Source of the DNA: Chitinophagales bacterium
GTDB taxonomy: Bacteria > Bacteroidota > Bacteroidia > Chitinophagales > UBA2359
Assembly: GCA_016787295.1 (NCBI GenBank)
Contig: JAEUUX010000164.1
Location: 62,001 to 126,000, forward strand
Direction of reading: 5' to 3'
Length of the DNA: 64,000 bases
Made by a program: the position numbers and the translations under genes. A model generated the notes under the pieces. That model saw only the letters and a list, made by a program, of their open reading frames with translations, had not been told where the DNA came from and searched no databases. Positions 23,069-32,587 of this stretch are shown piece by piece (position 1 is the first letter of the stretch; the number at the start of each line of letters is the position of its first letter).

Positions 23069-24172
23069 TTACATAAATAACCAAGATAGCAACAACCACA
23101 ATAGTAGCCATGCGATTCCTGCAAAAGGCAATAATTGCAATACTTGTTTGGCATTTTGAGGTTGTCGGTTTTTGGTGAACAAATAATATACCAATCCCAC
23201 TAAAGGCGAAGCAAGAGTACAAATGACAAAAATAGTTATTTTTTGGGCTTGTGACAAAGGCATTTCTATTATTGGAGTAGCGGTAGAACGCGTTTTGGCT
23301 GGACTAATAGCGGTTTTGCCTTCGAGTAATTGCAATAATTGGTGGGCGGTTTGCACACGGTCTTCGGCATGTTTTCGCAAACACCAAGCTATCATGTCTT
23401 TGTATGGTGCGGGCACTTGGGCAATGTGTTCGTTAATATCTTTTTTAAGGATATTGAACATTACTTGTTCATGTGTGTTGCCTTCGTTGCGGTTGCCAAA
23501 AGGCGATTCGCCCGTAAATATCTCTGCTACTATCACCCCAAATCCCCACAAATCTACATTAGTTGATAATTTGCCATTTTTCCCGAATTGAGTAGGGTCT
23601 AATTGTTCGGGTGCAATATATTCCACTGTTCCCAGCAATTTGGAGGACAAACGGCTATCAGCAGCTTGTCGAGCTAAACCAAAATCACCTATTTTTACTA
23701 TCCATTGGTTGTTTTGGTGGTGCATAAGGATATTTTGTGGCTTGATATCGCGATGAATAATGCCACGGTCGTGCAGGTAGGCTAAGGCTTGCAGGATTTC
23801 GGTAAGTGCTTTTTTAATGGTTTCTTGCGATGGAAAACTTGCCATAAAATCATCAAAATCACCACCATTGACATACTCCATAATGCCAACTTGCACTTTG
23901 CCGTCGGGTGCTTTGAGGTCTTCTTCGGGAGCCAAAAGGGTTTCTACTCCATAGAATTGTATTAAATTGGGGTGCTGGATTTCGAGCATTTTTTCTACTT
24001 CTGCCTGAACGCTGTAGCGATCTCCCAACGAACCATAGTAAAATTTAAGGGCTACATCACGTTGATAGTAGTTATCGCGAGCCTTATAAACTTTAGCAAA
24101 ACCACCTTCTCCTATTTTGTCATAAATAGGGTCGTAGTGGTAGCGTTTTCGAAATTCGGTAATATTGGTCAT
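23069..24172 (-). CDS. Hanks-type Ser/Thr protein kinase with C-terminal membrane helices
   Basis: A 367-residue kinase. The glycine loop is GEGGFAKVYK (residues 21-30) with catalytic Lys in ALKFYYG (K43). The catalytic loop is HRDIKPQN, the metal site DFGLARQ, and activation-segment features are GTVEYIAPEQ and a DLWGFGVIVAEIFTGESPF helix. All core catalytic residues are present. After the kinase domain (~275) come a basic linker and two hydrophobic helices at ~303-325 and ~345-367, placing the kinase on the cytoplasmic face of the membrane. There is no PASTA or other outer sensor domain. No phosphatase gene is adjacent, and substrates are unknown. Confidence 0.9.
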   Translation of the reverse strand: MTNITEFRKRYHYDPIYDKIGEGGFAKVYKARDNYYQRDVALKFYYGSLGDRYSVQAEVEKMLEIQHPNLIQFYGVETLLAPEEDLKAPDGKVQVGIMEYVNGGDFDDFMASFPSQETIKKALTEILQALAYLHDRGIIHRDIKPQNILMHHQNNQWIVKIGDFGLARQAADSRLSSKLLGTVEYIAPEQLDPTQFGKNGKLSTNVDLWGFGVIVAEIFTGESPFGNRNEGNTHEQVMFNILKKDINEHIAQVPAPYKDMIAWCLRKHAEDRVQTAHQLLQLLEGKTAISPAKTRSTATPIIEMPLSQAQKITIFVICTLASPLVGLVYYLFTKNRQPQNAKQVLQLLPFAGIAWLLLWLLLSWLFM

Positions 24173-24353
24173 ATTGTTGGGACAAAATAGGGGATTATGG
24201 AGGCGATTGAGAATGTGTTGTATCGAGCAAAAGCTAATAAAATACCTGAAATTTTTCTAAAAATAGTTATTGGGTAAATGCAGAAATGTATTGTGATTTC
24301 ACTGCGATGGTAATTCATTTCTCTGGAAGAAACTCCCAAAAGTAGAGTATAGA

Positions 24354-24950
24354 TTAACTTGGTTTATCTACATACAATTTTCGCTCTACTAAACAATAAT
24401 AAACCGAATCTGGAACGAGGTAGCGCACCGAGCCACCGTTTTGGATAATTTTTCTGATGTCGGTCGCAGATATTTCGAAGCGCGGCACCTGTAATAGGTT
24501 GATTTTGGGGTGATTTTTATAAGTATCGGGTATTTGATAACCAAAGCGTGGATAAACAATAATTTGGTAGTATTGCAAAATTTTCTGGTAGTTTTTCCAT
24601 TTGTGCAAATGCTCCAAATTGTCTTCTCCCATGATAACTGCAAATTGATGGTCGGGATATTTTTCTTGCAAATAGGTCAAAGTGTCGATGGTATAGGAGG
24701 GTTTGGGCAGGTTAAACTCTATGGTGCTGGCTTTCACTTTGGGGTTATCCTCCAATGCCAATTGCACCAAGTAGAGGCGGTCGTATTGGTTGAGGAGGTT
24801 TTTGATGTCTTTGAAAGGGTTTTGTGGCGAAACAACCAACCATACTTCATCTGCCATTTGCTGGTTCACAACGGTTTGTGCAATAACCAAATGTCCGTTA
24901 TGAACAGGATTGAAAGAGCCAAATAGCAAACCAATTTTTTTTGCGGACAT
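24354..24950 (-). CDS. nadD: Nicotinate-nucleotide adenylyltransferase
   Basis: A 198-residue nucleotidyl transferase making deamido-NAD from NaMN and ATP in NAD synthesis. The ATP-site motif is GLLFGSFNPVHNGHL (residues 7-21, with the HxGH-type NGH), then VVSPQNPFK, the MGEDNLEHLHKWKNY block, VPRFEISATDIRK (ISxTxIR signature) and VPDSVYYC near the end, all NadD signatures. Length is normal. It stands alone between a kinase and a thiolase gene. Confidence 0.93.
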   Translation of the reverse strand: MSAKKIGLLFGSFNPVHNGHLVIAQTVVNQQMADEVWLVVSPQNPFKDIKNLLNQYDRLYLVQLALEDNPKVKASTIEFNLPKPSYTIDTLTYLQEKYPDHQFAVIMGEDNLEHLHKWKNYQKILQYYQIIVYPRFGYQIPDTYKNHPKINLLQVPRFEISATDIRKIIQNGGSVRYLVPDSVYYCLVERKLYVDKPS

Positions 24951-25006
24951 ATCCTTTTGAGGCGTTTGTGGAATTACGATAGTGTTGGTATAGACATACC
25001 AATATC

Positions 25007-25054
25007 AACTACAAAGCAACACCTGATTTTGGGATTTGATGTTGCTTTGTAGTT
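25007..25054 (-). terminator. Hairpin downstream of the thiolase gene
   Basis: AACTACAAAGCAACA at 25007-25021 and its complement at 25040-25054 form a 15-bp perfect stem with an 18-nt loop. It lies ~48 bp beyond the minus-strand thiolase stop. T-richness after the stem is limited. Confidence 0.6.
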
Positions 25055-25101
25055 CATAGTTTGAGACGCTATGAAAAAAAATGCTATTGCTGCTGTATGT
25101 A

Positions 25102-26280
25102 TTAGTTCAGCGATTCATACACGGCTGCGATACCCTGACCACCGCCAATACAAGCTGTCACGATACCATATTTGCCGTTGGTGCGATGTAGGTCGTTGAG
25201 CAACTGCACGGTCAGTTTAGCGCCTGTACAGCCTAATGGATGTCCAAGGGCGATGGCTCCGCCATTAACATTGACTTTGGCAGGGTCTAATTGGGCTTCG
25301 CGAATAACTGCCACAGCTTGTGCTGCAAAGGCTTCGTTTAGCTCAATAAGGTCGATGTCGTTGAGCGATAAATTGGCTTGTTGCAAAGCGCGCGGAATGG
25401 CAGCCACAGGACCAATGCCCATGATGCGTGGCTCCACACCCATGCTCACACAACTTACCAAACGACCAATGGGTGTAAGGTTGAGTTCTTTGACCATTCG
25501 CTCCGACATCACCATTACAAATGCGGCTCCATCAGAGGTTTGGGATGAGTTGCCAGCCGTTACGGTGCCGTTGGCGGCAAAAACGGGTTTCAAAGAAGCT
25601 AAACCGGTGGTTGTAGTATCGCGACGAACGCCTTCGTCTGTGTCCACTATATAGCTGCGCTCGGAGCGTTTGCCTTTTTCGTTTACATATACTTCTTTGA
25701 CATTGATAGGGCAAATACCCGTTTTGAAATAACCTTTATCGATAGCATTAGCGGCTTTTAGGTGGGACTGATAAGAGAACTCGTCCTGTTGCTCGCGCGA
25801 AACGCCAAACTCTTTCGCTACGGCTTCGGCAGTCAAACCCATGCCAATGTAGTAATCAGGATTGGTTTTGGCTACTTCGTAGTTCAAAACTGTGCGCCAA
25901 CCCACCGTTGGCACCAGCGACATAGACTCCGTGCCGCCTGCAATAATGCAGTCTGCCATACCTGCTCTAATTTTGGCAGTTGCCATAGCAATCGTTTCGA
26001 CACCCGAACCACAATAGCGGTTAACGGTAACGCCTGCGGTATTTTTGGCAATGGCGCGAACGGCAATCATTCTGCCAACTTGCAAACCTTGTTCGGCTTC
26101 AGGAACGGCGTTGCCTACAATCAGATCGTCGATGCGTGTGGGGTCTAATTGTGGAACTGCCTTAAGGAGATGTTGGATGACATCTACTGCCAAATCATCA
26201 GGACGAACAAAACGAAAACCACCGCGAGTGGCTTTGGCTACGGCAGTACGGTAGCCTGCTACAATATATGCTTCTGTCAT
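25102..26280 (-). CDS. Acetyl-CoA C-acyltransferase (thiolase)
   Basis: A 392-residue thiolase. The nucleophilic Cys is C90 in VNRYCGSGVETIAMA, and IIAGGTESMS follows. The catalytic His is in NVNGGAIALGHPLGCTGAK, and the second Cys is in TACIGGGQG near the C-terminus. It either cleaves 3-ketoacyl-CoA in beta-oxidation or condenses acetyl-CoA. The N-terminal YIVAGYRTAVAKATRGGFRFVRPDD is more like FadA-type degradative thiolases found in Bacteroidota. No fadB-like partner is adjacent in the window. A single gene with a hairpin downstream. Confidence 0.9.
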   Translation of the reverse strand: MTEAYIVAGYRTAVAKATRGGFRFVRPDDLAVDVIQHLLKAVPQLDPTRIDDLIVGNAVPEAEQGLQVGRMIAVRAIAKNTAGVTVNRYCGSGVETIAMATAKIRAGMADCIIAGGTESMSLVPTVGWRTVLNYEVAKTNPDYYIGMGLTAEAVAKEFGVSREQQDEFSYQSHLKAANAIDKGYFKTGICPINVKEVYVNEKGKRSERSYIVDTDEGVRRDTTTTGLASLKPVFAANGTVTAGNSSQTSDGAAFVMVMSERMVKELNLTPIGRLVSCVSMGVEPRIMGIGPVAAIPRALQQANLSLNDIDLIELNEAFAAQAVAVIREAQLDPAKVNVNGGAIALGHPLGCTGAKLTVQLLNDLHRTNGKYGIVTACIGGGQGIAAVYESLN

Positions 26281-26374
26281 TTTCTAAAAAAACAGTTAAT
26301 TTTTATTGGTAATTATAATTGGCGATTAAGCGGTGTGAGGTTAGAAATATTTAGATGAATTGAAACAACAAAGC

Positions 26375-27382
26375 CTATTTTTTGTGTTTATCCAACACGC
26401 TTTGCACAAACATGACAGGTTTATCCAATGCTATGGCAATACCTTCTGCATCGATATGTAGGGTAGTGTGCATTCTTAGGATATGTTGTTCGATTTCAGC
26501 TTGCTGTTGAGCCAAGATTTCTTGCTGCTGCGCCAAAATTTGCTCTTTTTCAGCTTGCTGTTGAGCCAAGATTTCTTGCTGCTGCGCCAAAATTTGCTCT
26601 TTTTCGGCAATAATTTGTTCGAAAGTCTTGCCATAGACTTCTACTGCGTACTCGTTGACAAACATCATACGAGCTTGACTTACAAATTTCATAGTAGGGA
26701 AGATTTCGGTGATTAATTTTTGTTCGAGTTCTTCGGGTAATAGCATCAAAAGACGAATAAACGCAAAAATATCTACAATGCTTTTGCGGGAATAATTTTT
26801 CTCTACGAGAAGATTCAGTAATTGGCGCTTGAAACCAAAACGTTTGGCATAGTCGTTCTTGCTTTGCAAAACGTATAGATTTGCCAAAACTGCCAAAGCG
26901 CAGATATTGGGTGAAGCCAACAAATCGGCTTCGGTTTGATTTTTTACCACATAGGAATTAAATTCAAAAGACAATTTGGTGCCATACGTGTTTTTGTTGT
27001 ACACATTGTGGCGCAAAGGCACTTGGTCGCCTACGTAGATGACCAAAGTCGTGATGTCGGCTTCGTAGCGGTCATAGATGCGGTAATAATATTTGAATAC
27101 TTCGCGCGAATAGTGGGACGGAGCATCGCCTTCTATTTCTACGTGTACCAACACAAAACTATCTTCGCCATTTTTGAGGCGAACTTTGATGAGTTTGTCA
27201 CTGATTTTCTTGCCTTTTCGCTCTTCGTCGGCGAACAGTTTGTGGAGTTCTTGTTCCAAAAATTCGGGAGCAACAGAAAAATTAACATCTTCGTAAAGGT
27301 CGGGCAGAAAGTATTGGATAAATTCTTCTACAAAAGTATATATCAACTCTTTCCACCGAGTGTCGAAATCTATGGTTAACAT
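26375..27382 (-). CDS. Rpn/PD-(D/E)XK-family putative nuclease (transposase-like)
   Basis: A 335-residue protein of the Rpn/'PD-(D/E)XK transposase' family. The N-terminal domain shows RWKELIYTFVEEFIQYFLPDLYEDV, then KISDKLIKVRLKNGEDSFVLVHVEIEGD. This supplies the acidic residue and the E-x-(E/Q)-type core strand (HVEIEG), and YYRIYDRY follows. The E-x-K is altered to E-I-E, which may weaken nuclease activity. Residues ~260-300 are a Gln-rich coiled coil built from an 18-residue repeat, EKEQILAQQQEILAQQQA, encoded by an exact 54-bp tandem duplication. There are no terminal inverted repeats around the gene. Family members promote RecA-independent recombination in E. coli, and the role here is inferred. 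Confidence 0.75.
   Translation of the reverse strand: MLTIDFDTRWKELIYTFVEEFIQYFLPDLYEDVNFSVAPEFLEQELHKLFADEERKGKKISDKLIKVRLKNGEDSFVLVHVEIEGDAPSHYSREVFKYYYRIYDRYEADITTLVIYVGDQVPLRHNVYNKNTYGTKLSFEFNSYVVKNQTEADLLASPNICALAVLANLYVLQSKNDYAKRFGFKRQLLNLLVEKNYSRKSIVDIFAFIRLLMLLPEELEQKLITEIFPTMKFVSQARMMFVNEYAVEVYGKTFEQIIAEKEQILAQQQEILAQQQAEKEQILAQQQEILAQQQAEIEQHILRMHTTLHIDAEGIAIALDKPVMFVQSVLDKHKK
26497..26604. repeat. Two exact 54-bp tandem repeats inside the Rpn-family gene
   Basis: 26497-26550 and 26551-26604 are identical. The unit is 18 codons long, so copy-number change keeps frame and would lengthen or shorten the coiled coil. A partial third unit follows with changes. Confidence 0.95.
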
Positions 27383-27487
27383 ATTTGGAGGATCCTTAGA
27401 TGGTTATTGGTCAAATATGGTCATTGAGTAGTTTGGTAATGTAATTTTCAATATGTTGTGCCTCAAGAAGCTCAAAACAATATGTCA

Positions 27488-30313
27488 TTAACCCAAAATA
27501 TAATTAATGTCTTCTTCGGTCAAAGATTTGAGTGAGGCGGAGTCTGCTCCTATTACATTGTCAAACAATTGGCTTTTGACTTGTTGAAGTTTAAGAATTT
27601 TTTCCTCGATGGTGCCGCGCGTAATCATTTTGTAGCTCAATACTGTTTGCGTTTGCCCAATGCGGTGCGCACGGTCAGTGGCTTGATTTTCGGCAGCTTG
27701 GTTCCACCAAGGGTCAAAAATGAATACCATGTCAGCGGCGGTGAGGTTAAGTCCCGTACCACCTGTTTTGAGGGTCATTAAAAACACGCGACAGTCGCGG
27801 TCGTTCTGGAATCGCGACACTACTGCTTTGCGGTCGTGAGTAGAGCCTGTCATGCTTACATACTGAACACCAATTTTGTTTAGTTCCTCGCCAATCAAAT
27901 CGATAGCTGATAAGAAATTAACAAATATCAAAATTTTGTGTCCGTTGGCAATGGCATCTAATAACTGCTCGATAAGCAATTCCACTTTGGGCGAACTAAT
28001 TTTGCTGCCTGTTTTGGTTTCAGGAATAGACGCAATTTGGCGCAATTCCATCAAAGCCTGAAAAATAAACAATTGTGTTTCTTTGATACCTTTGGAGGCA
28101 ATTTGTGAACGAATAGCATTTTGATAGTATTGGCGGCGTTGTTCATAGAATTTTTTCTGTCTATCGCTCATTTCTACAAACAGTGTTTGCTCGATTTTGT
28201 CGGGCAACTCGGTCAATACGTCTTTTTTGAGACGGCGCAAAATGAATGGATAGATTTTTCGACGCAAATCTTTGATAACCGTTGGGTCGTTGTTGCGCTG
28301 AATAGGTGTGCCATAGTATTGGTTAAACGTATCTAAACTGCCAAACATAGCAGGATTGAGGAATCGGAACAACGAATAGAGTTCGGATAAATTGTTTTCG
28401 ATGGGTGTGCCACTTAATGCCAACCGATGTTTGCACTGTAGCAACATAACCGCTTTGGTGGCTTGGGCAGATATATTTTTGATATTTTGTGATTCGTCCA
28501 ATACGACATAATAAAACTCGTGTTGTTGAAATTTTTCAATATCATTGCGCACCATAGCATAGGTTGTAAAAATGAGTTGTGCCTGTAGAGCGTCTTCTAT
28601 ATTGCGGGTAGCAGCATAATAGGTATAAGTTTTTAGGAAAGGTGCAAAACGACGGATTTCATTTTCCCAATTGAACACCAACGTTCGGGGCATGATGATG
28701 AGTGAAGGTTGGTGTAGGGGTGTTGTTTCGTTATAGATTTTTGCAAACAGAGTGATGGCTTGCAAAGTTTTGCCCAAACCCATGTCGTCGGCGAGGCAAC
28801 CACCCAACTGTTTTTCGTGGAGATAAGACAGCCAGCGATAGCCATATTGTTGGTAAGGGCGGAGTTCGGCTTGCACAACAGGAATGGGATCTTTTTGGTC
28901 TTTGATGTGGTTAAAACCTTCAAAAATTTCGCGCGATTTGGCAAAGGTAGCTAATGAAAGTTTTTCGTCTATTAATTCGTCTATGAGTGGCAGGTCGAAA
29001 AAAGACATTTGTACTTTATCTTTTTTTCGACGGAAAAGCCGTTGTAGTTTTTTCATATATTGCTCATTAACAATAGCATGTCTGCCGTCGTTGAGCAATA
29101 TGTAGTTTTGGTTACTATATTGTGTTAATGCGTCGAAGATGGACACCAACTCTCCCTCAAAGTCGAGAAAAGCCTCCCCTTCCAAGAAATCGATGCCATG
29201 TTCCAACCGCAGTTGCAGTTTGGGTTGAATATTGGCAATTCGGTAGGTTTTGAGTTTATCGGAGCCATATATCCTGAAAACTTGCAACAAATTAGGCAGT
29301 TCATAGTAGATAAAGTGCGAAGCTAAGTCGCGTTCCATGATAAACAAATTGTCTTCGCGCGAAAATGCCTCGACGGAGCGACGGTCTTTTTTAATAACTT
29401 TTTTGAGCAAGCTATCTATGTTTTCTGCCACCTCTTCGAGTGATTTTTGCTGTAGGTCTTTGACCACAATACTATGATCCAAATCGTTGAGTTCGGCAAT
29501 GCGGTGGACTTCAAACTGTTCAAAAAATTCAAAGTTATAGTTGTCCAAGCTTTGTCCGACACGCATATATAAGGATTCTGCTTCATCGATTCGTTCAAAT
29601 ACCAAACAGGCTTCGGCTTCGGCTTTCTCGTCACTAAATTTCACTTCAAAATCGTCATAGACCACTTCTACGTCATTGATATAAGAAAAAAATAGGGACA
29701 AAAATTGTGGTAAATCTTCTTGGTCGATAGTAGAAGTGAATAGGCGTAAACGGTTGAAGTTGCCGCCTAATGACTGTGTTTCGATGATAAATTGGTTGTC
29801 TACCAATGAATAGTTGTCGGTTAAGCAAACAAAATTGTTATACACCAATTCGTCTACATATAGCTGAATGGTTGTATCAAACACTTGTTTAGCGTTTACA
29901 TTGTCTCTATCGATTGGGGAGGTTGCTTGTATGTGTAATTTGATAGTACCTATGTCTTTGTTTGTTTCCAGTATTTGCTGTTGGTGTCCAATGATTTTGT
30001 TGGATTCCACCAAAAAAGGCATTAAGTAATTATGTTCGTGGAGGTAGATTCGGTTTTCGGGATTTTCCCAATTGATGACAAAAGCGTTGCGTTGTTGTAT
30101 GGCTTCGACATAGCGCAAAATTTGTCTATCTACACCAGTATAATTGGTATAATTGGTAGCATTGATGGGTTTTCGTTTGGTATCTACGATTTGTAGGTAA
30201 TAACCACTTAGGTCGGACAAGATTTGATAGAAAACATCTTTTTTTGCCACCTTATTATTGGCGATGGGTGTAGATGAACGTTTAAATGTGTTAAACTGGT
30301 TGTTAAATTCCAT
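27488..30313 (-). CDS. SNF2-family DEAD/DEAH-box helicase
   Basis: A 941-residue ATP-dependent DNA translocase. The first ~470 residues are a poorly conserved N-terminal region. The helicase core starts at LRPYQQYGYRWLSYL, with Walker A LADDMGLGKTLQAI, motif Ia IIMPRTLVFNW, motif II DESQNIKN (DESQ in place of DEAH), motif III LALSGTPIENN, and later VFLMTLKTGGTGLNLTAAD and DRAHRIGQTQTV (motif VI). All SNF2 motifs are intact. Such HepA/SNF2 proteins remodel DNA-protein complexes such as RNA polymerase or repair intermediates. The gene stands alone 53 bp from the PBP gene upstream on the same strand and may be cotranscribed with it. Confidence 0.88.
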   Translation of the reverse strand: MEFNNQFNTFKRSSTPIANNKVAKKDVFYQILSDLSGYYLQIVDTKRKPINATNYTNYTGVDRQILRYVEAIQQRNAFVINWENPENRIYLHEHNYLMPFLVESNKIIGHQQQILETNKDIGTIKLHIQATSPIDRDNVNAKQVFDTTIQLYVDELVYNNFVCLTDNYSLVDNQFIIETQSLGGNFNRLRLFTSTIDQEDLPQFLSLFFSYINDVEVVYDDFEVKFSDEKAEAEACLVFERIDEAESLYMRVGQSLDNYNFEFFEQFEVHRIAELNDLDHSIVVKDLQQKSLEEVAENIDSLLKKVIKKDRRSVEAFSREDNLFIMERDLASHFIYYELPNLLQVFRIYGSDKLKTYRIANIQPKLQLRLEHGIDFLEGEAFLDFEGELVSIFDALTQYSNQNYILLNDGRHAIVNEQYMKKLQRLFRRKKDKVQMSFFDLPLIDELIDEKLSLATFAKSREIFEGFNHIKDQKDPIPVVQAELRPYQQYGYRWLSYLHEKQLGGCLADDMGLGKTLQAITLFAKIYNETTPLHQPSLIIMPRTLVFNWENEIRRFAPFLKTYTYYAATRNIEDALQAQLIFTTYAMVRNDIEKFQQHEFYYVVLDESQNIKNISAQATKAVMLLQCKHRLALSGTPIENNLSELYSLFRFLNPAMFGSLDTFNQYYGTPIQRNNDPTVIKDLRRKIYPFILRRLKKDVLTELPDKIEQTLFVEMSDRQKKFYEQRRQYYQNAIRSQIASKGIKETQLFIFQALMELRQIASIPETKTGSKISSPKVELLIEQLLDAIANGHKILIFVNFLSAIDLIGEELNKIGVQYVSMTGSTHDRKAVVSRFQNDRDCRVFLMTLKTGGTGLNLTAADMVFIFDPWWNQAAENQATDRAHRIGQTQTVLSYKMITRGTIEEKILKLQQVKSQLFDNVIGADSASLKSLTEEDINYILG

Positions 30314-30365
30314 AATTCTTTAAGATGTTATTGAGTCGATTCGGGTAGTTATTTTTGTTCAGGGA

Positions 30366-32486
30366 TTATCTCAACTCTATATAGACTGTTTGTCCTTGTT
30401 TGTAGGATGAGCCGCTTTGTGGTTGTTGTTTAATCACCTTACCTCGTCCATTGAAGCGCACCTTGAGGCGGTTTTTCTCCAATACATATACCGCATCGCG
30501 CAGCCCCATACCCATGACATTTGGTACTGCTTTTTCGGACATACTGAGGCGGTAGGTATAGATGGAGTCGTGCGAACGGCTAACAGTTTGCCACTCTGTT
30601 GGAGCATATTGACAAGAGATGTCCAATTTTTGGTAGAGTCGCATTAGGTCGGCACCATAACCATTTTTGGCTACAGGTGGCAAGGCTCGTAAGGTATCAG
30701 GTATTGATTTTTGGTTGATAGGAGTTTGGTATTTGTAGCTCAAAGCGTAGCATTTTTGAATAATTTCTTTAAAAACGGGACCTGCCACCGAAGCTCCATA
30801 ATAATCGCCTTGTGTGGGCGAATTGATGACCACAATGCAGGAATAGACAGGTTTTTCGGCAGGAAAAAAACCTGCTATAGAAGCTTGGTAGATTTCTTTA
30901 TAACCTTCGCGATTTTTGGCGATTTTGGCAGTACCAGTTTTGCCTGCAATAGAAAAATCGGGTGTATAGAGGGCTTTGGCTGTTCCTTCTTCCAATACCC
31001 CTTTTAATATATCGCGCACTTTTTGAGCAGTTTCGGGACGACAGATTTGTTTTTCCAAAACCGTTGGATTGTAATGGCGTATGACTCTTTGTTCGTCTTT
31101 TACGTCGGTTACTAAATAAGGTTTCATCATTTTTCCGTCGTTGGCGATGGCATTATAGAAGGTGAGCAATTGTAGTGGTGTGAGTTTTACTTCATAACCA
31201 ATGGACATCCAAGGCAAGGTGACACCACTCCAATCTGTAGAAGAAGGATTTTTTATCATAGGAGCTTGTTCGCCTATGATATCGATTCCTGATAATTGGT
31301 CTAAGTGCATAGCTCTAAGTTTGTCGACAAACTTATTAGGATTTTTGCCATAGAATTGGTCTGCCAATTTGGCGATACCCACATTGGAGGAGGTTTCCAT
31401 GATTCGGCGCACGGTTTCTTTGCGTTGGCTTGGCGGGTGGGAGTCGGTCATCAACTTGTCGTAGAATTTCTTTTTGCCCCATTCCAAATCAACTTGCATG
31501 GTATCGGTCACGAGATTGTGGTCTAACAGCGCTGTCAAAGAAGCCACCTTGAAAGTTGACCCCATTTCGGAGAGTTCTCCAACAGCATAATTATAACGCT
31601 CAGAATAAGTGTCATCGGGCGAGCTATTGTTGGTAGTGTCTCTGCCCAAATTGGCGATAGCTTTTATTTTTCCTGTGGCGGTTTCCATAACCACAGCACA
31701 ACCGTATGCAGCTTGGTGTTGTCGGAGGGTTGTCAGGAGTGCATTTTCTACCACTTCTTGTAGGTTGATATCGATGGTTGTATACACATCATTGCCTTCA
31801 TATTCGCCTGTTTGGAAATCGTCGTTAATGGCTATCCAATCGTTGCCCGCCACCCTGCGAATAATGCGCCGCAGAGGTTTGCCTATAAGATAAGTACCAT
31901 AAAAACCTTCTACTCCCGAAAAAATGATGGTATCTTCTTTACCACCTATTGGGTAGCCAATAGTTCGCCGCCCCAGCGAGCCAAAAGGGGCAAGTCGCTG
32001 GTAATAGGGGTCTATGATAAGTCCGCGTTTATATTTGCTTTTGTTAAAAATACTCAATTGCTTGATTCGCTGCAATTCGGCATAGTTTGTCCGTCTTTGT
32101 ATAAGGACATACGCGTTTCTTTGTCGGCGTTTTTCGTCGAAGTGGGCTTTGTATTCTTCGGGATTGGTATCAGGATATAGTTCACTCAACAATAAGCACA
32201 AAGAGTCAACATGGGCAGTATATACACTATCAGGCAAAAAGGTGTTGTCCCAATGTAAAGAAAACAATGGCATGGAAGTGGACAATAAACGTCCATCTTC
32301 TGAATAGATATTGCCGCGCGTGCCTGTGGTATCCTCTATTTTATAGTTTCGCTTACCCATTTCACGCCATTTTTCGCCCTCTACGACCTGTATTTTGAAC
32401 GCTTGTGCAAAAATAAGCGTGGCTAAAACACATAGTACTATAAAGATGATATTAATTCTAAGAAGAATGTCTTTTTTTATGCCCAT
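30366..32486 (-). CDS. ftsI: FtsI/PBP2-type peptidoglycan transpeptidase with PASTA domain
   Basis: A 706-residue class B penicillin-binding protein. It has an N-terminal membrane anchor (~12-30), a dimerisation domain beginning GTRGNIYSEDGRLL, and the transpeptidase domain with S310-T-F-K313, S366-S-N and K516-T-G-T. All three active-site motifs are intact. One PASTA domain lies at the C-terminus (~640-706, VPNVMGMGLRDAVYVLE...GSSYKQGQTVYIEL). It cross-links septal peptidoglycan in the periplasm during division. In many Bacteroidota ftsI sits with mraW and murE; here no dcw genes flank it, so this may be a relocated ftsI or a second class-B PBP. Confidence 0.85.
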   Translation of the reverse strand: MGIKKDILLRINIIFIVLCVLATLIFAQAFKIQVVEGEKWREMGKRNYKIEDTTGTRGNIYSEDGRLLSTSMPLFSLHWDNTFLPDSVYTAHVDSLCLLLSELYPDTNPEEYKAHFDEKRRQRNAYVLIQRRTNYAELQRIKQLSIFNKSKYKRGLIIDPYYQRLAPFGSLGRRTIGYPIGGKEDTIIFSGVEGFYGTYLIGKPLRRIIRRVAGNDWIAINDDFQTGEYEGNDVYTTIDINLQEVVENALLTTLRQHQAAYGCAVVMETATGKIKAIANLGRDTTNNSSPDDTYSERYNYAVGELSEMGSTFKVASLTALLDHNLVTDTMQVDLEWGKKKFYDKLMTDSHPPSQRKETVRRIMETSSNVGIAKLADQFYGKNPNKFVDKLRAMHLDQLSGIDIIGEQAPMIKNPSSTDWSGVTLPWMSIGYEVKLTPLQLLTFYNAIANDGKMMKPYLVTDVKDEQRVIRHYNPTVLEKQICRPETAQKVRDILKGVLEEGTAKALYTPDFSIAGKTGTAKIAKNREGYKEIYQASIAGFFPAEKPVYSCIVVINSPTQGDYYGASVAGPVFKEIIQKCYALSYKYQTPINQKSIPDTLRALPPVAKNGYGADLMRLYQKLDISCQYAPTEWQTVSRSHDSIYTYRLSMSEKAVPNVMGMGLRDAVYVLEKNRLKVRFNGRGKVIKQQPQSGSSYKQGQTVYIELR

Positions 32487-32587
32487 TTGGGATAAGTTTT
32501 AACAAATTGGGGTGTAAAGATACAGAAAGTTTGCCAAAATAAAGGAATTTTGGCACAAAAGAGAGGTATAGTAGCGATTTTTTTGAC

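Noticed and set aside
26375-27382. Intact insertion sequence around the Rpn-family gene
   Set aside because: No terminal inverted repeats or target duplications were found flanking the gene.
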